Notes under the pieces: model-generated
What the model was told of the DNA's origin: nothing
Database searches by the model: none
Seen by the model: the letters and a program-made list of their open reading frames with translations, nothing else
NCBI GenBank assembly: GCA_011524675.1
Contig: WTJX01000169.1
Coordinates: 1-7,433 of the forward strand
Length of the DNA stretch: 7,433 nt
Direction of reading: 5' to 3'
DNA from: Cytophagales bacterium
Lineage (GTDB): Bacteria > Bacteroidota > Bacteroidia > Cytophagales > JAAEPT01
Made by a program: the position numbers and the translations under genes
Part shown: positions 6,193-7,433 of the stretch, in pieces
Layout: each line of letters opens with the position of its first letter
How positions within the stretch are numbered: position 1 is the stretch's first letter

Positions 6193-7371
6193 ATGAGGTT
6201 TATTCTTATCATTACTTGCTTTCTTTTATCCCTTGGAACGTCATTTAGTCTATCAGATCAAGCACAAATAAGTATCTTAAGTTGTGGAGCAGGAGAAAAA
6301 GCCTATTCTAGTTTTGGACATAGTGGCATCCGTGTGTATGATCCCATCAAAAAAATAGACTATGTGTATAACTATGGTATTTTCAACTTTAAGACCTCAT
6401 ACTTCATTGCAAAGTTTTTAGGTGGAAGCCTTGACTATCGACTAAAAAAGACCAATGGCTCAGACTTTATTTTTTATTACAGACAAAAAAAACGTACGAT
6501 ATATGAGCAAGTATTAAACTTAGATAGCAAACAAATAAATGATCTTTATTTGGCATTAGAGGAAAACGCCAAACCAGAAAACCAATATTATAGATATGAC
6601 TTTTATAATGCCAATTGTACCACCAAGATAGTAGATCAACTGGAGAGCCTATTGGCAAATGAGTTAGTATATCAACCTCAAAGTCATCAAAAAAATACCT
6701 TTAGGCAATCAATACATCAAGTATGTAGTGATAAGCCTTGGTTTGCTTTCGGTCTAGACATCATCATAGGTAGGACAGGGGACAAGCTGCCTTCTACCTT
6801 GGTAGAACATATGAATCTACCCCCAAAATTCTTTGATGAACTCAAAAACTGCTATATAGTACAAGATAAACATACGATGGTACCTTTTGTAAGTAAATAC
6901 ATTACTCATTATCAAGCTACCGCCACAGATTACGCAAATGCTTTTCATCCAAAAACAGTATTATGGGCGTTATTTATCCTTGCCTTATACATTACTTTTT
7001 CAAACGCTATCGGCTTGGCGCGTTTATTTGATTGGCTTCTCTTTACCTCATTAGGTCTTGCAGGTGTGCTCAGTGGATTGATATGGTTGTTTTCTGGACA
7101 TACAGCTTTTGATCTTCATGTCAATTTATTATGGATAAATCCATTACACTTGATTATAGGCTTTTACATCTTACTAAACCCTAGTCATCAGCTTATCAAA
7201 AAGTATTTTTTCAATTACAACCTTCTGTTTTTTGGCATGTTAGTTTACATCTTTTTTTCGCCTACAGAGTTCAATCCAAACATAATGCCTTTGTTTTTAA
7301 CAGCTTTAATGCGTTCACTTGGCAGAAGTGGTAAAGCTAATTTTAAGTTTAGCCTGTTTAGGAGTATGTGA
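6193..7371 (+). CDS. lnb: DUF4105/Lnb-family membrane protein, probable lipoprotein N-acyltransferase
   Basis: The 392-residue protein has an N-terminal signal or anchor (1-19), a periplasmic DUF4105 domain (about 24-240) and four or five C-terminal spans (about 256-275, 280-300, 312-328, 340-356, perhaps 362-374). The periplasmic domain shows SFGHSGIRVYDP (40-51, His43) and YDFYNANCTTKI (135-146, Cys142), the conserved His and Cys of the family, and GRTGDKLPS (193-201). NLLWINPLH (311-319) is the conserved membrane-domain motif. As I recall, a DUF4105 protein was identified in Bacteroides as Lnb, which N-acylates the lipoprotein cysteine in place of Lnt. Transfer of that role here rests on homology, and paralogues of other function may exist. 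I prefer ATG 6193 to TTG 6187; a TAA at 6184-6186 excludes anything earlier. It follows tyrS past a strong hairpin and has no clear promoter or Shine-Dalgarno site. Confidence 0.8.
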   Translation: MRFILIITCFLLSLGTSFSLSDQAQISILSCGAGEKAYSSFGHSGIRVYDPIKKIDYVYNYGIFNFKTSYFIAKFLGGSLDYRLKKTNGSDFIFYYRQKKRTIYEQVLNLDSKQINDLYLALEENAKPENQYYRYDFYNANCTTKIVDQLESLLANELVYQPQSHQKNTFRQSIHQVCSDKPWFAFGLDIIIGRTGDKLPSTLVEHMNLPPKFFDELKNCYIVQDKHTMVPFVSKYITHYQATATDYANAFHPKTVLWALFILALYITFSNAIGLARLFDWLLFTSLGLAGVLSGLIWLFSGHTAFDLHVNLLWINPLHLIIGFYILLNPSHQLIKKYFFNYNLLFFGMLVYIFFSPTEFNPNIMPLFLTALMRSLGRSGKANFKFSLFRSM

Positions 7372-7383
7372 TCTGGGAATGTG

Positions 7384-7404
7384 TTATGAATTATGAGTTA
7401 TGTG
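7384..7404 (+). repeat. Heptanucleotide tandem repeat TTATGNN, three units
   Basis: Three units at 7384, 7391 and 7398 read TTATG plus two variable bases in strict 7-bp register, and a partial TTA continues at 7405. It starts 13 nt after the stop of the Lnb-like gene. The 13-mer GAATTATGAGTTA inside it (7388-7400) recurs exactly at 2172-2184 in another intergenic gap. The remainder of 7372-7433 shows nothing else that I can support. Confidence 0.55.
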
Positions 7405-7433
7405 TTAAGCCCGTTTAGCTCTTTTACAGGTAA

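Overview
The window looks like an ordinary chromosomal stretch of a low-GC member of the Bacteroidota. Four things point there. The last gene belongs to the DUF4105/Lnb family typical of that phylum. The GH36-like glycosidase has a lipoprotein signal. The tyrS start lies behind an exact TAnnTTTG motif, the -7 element of Bacteroidota promoters. Start codons are preceded by A/T-rich sequence rather than strong Shine-Dalgarno sites. I cannot place it below phylum level. I see no rRNA, tRNA, CRISPR array, transposase, integrase or phage gene, and no intact or broken mobile element.

Layout. Bases 1-142 hold a perfect 11-bp inverted repeat and no gene. A two-gene + strand unit follows: a YeiH-family (PF03601) membrane transporter with a large N-terminal extension (143-1828), then a 67-residue single-span membrane protein of unknown function (1830-2033) starting 1 nt after its stop. 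The convergent gap 2034-2245 holds an octamer tandem repeat, a 13-bp hairpin and a decayed heptamer repeat. A lone GH36/Sip1-like alpha-galactosidase lipoprotein is on the - strand (2246-4384). The 414-nt divergent gap 4385-4798 carries an 18-bp perfect palindrome, a heptamer repeat and a tyrS promoter candidate. Then come tyrS (4799-6085), a perfect 25-bp hairpin terminator, a DUF4105/Lnb-like membrane protein (6193-7371), and a short tail with another heptamer repeat.

How the parts relate. The transporter and the small protein are probably co-transcribed and translationally coupled. tyrS is housekeeping and is separated from the Lnb-like gene by the strong hairpin, so that gene either has its own weak promoter or lives on read-through. 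If it is the lipoprotein N-acyltransferase, the GH36 lipoprotein is one of its many possible substrates, but nothing suggests a dedicated link. The GH36 gene has no SusC/SusD, sulfatase or regulator beside it, so it is not visibly part of a polysaccharide utilisation locus.

The least expected signals are non-coding: short degenerate tandem repeats phased at 7 or 8 bp in several intergenic gaps, two palindromic operator-like sites, and the unusual periplasmic extension of the transporter. I found no convincing new multi-gene system.
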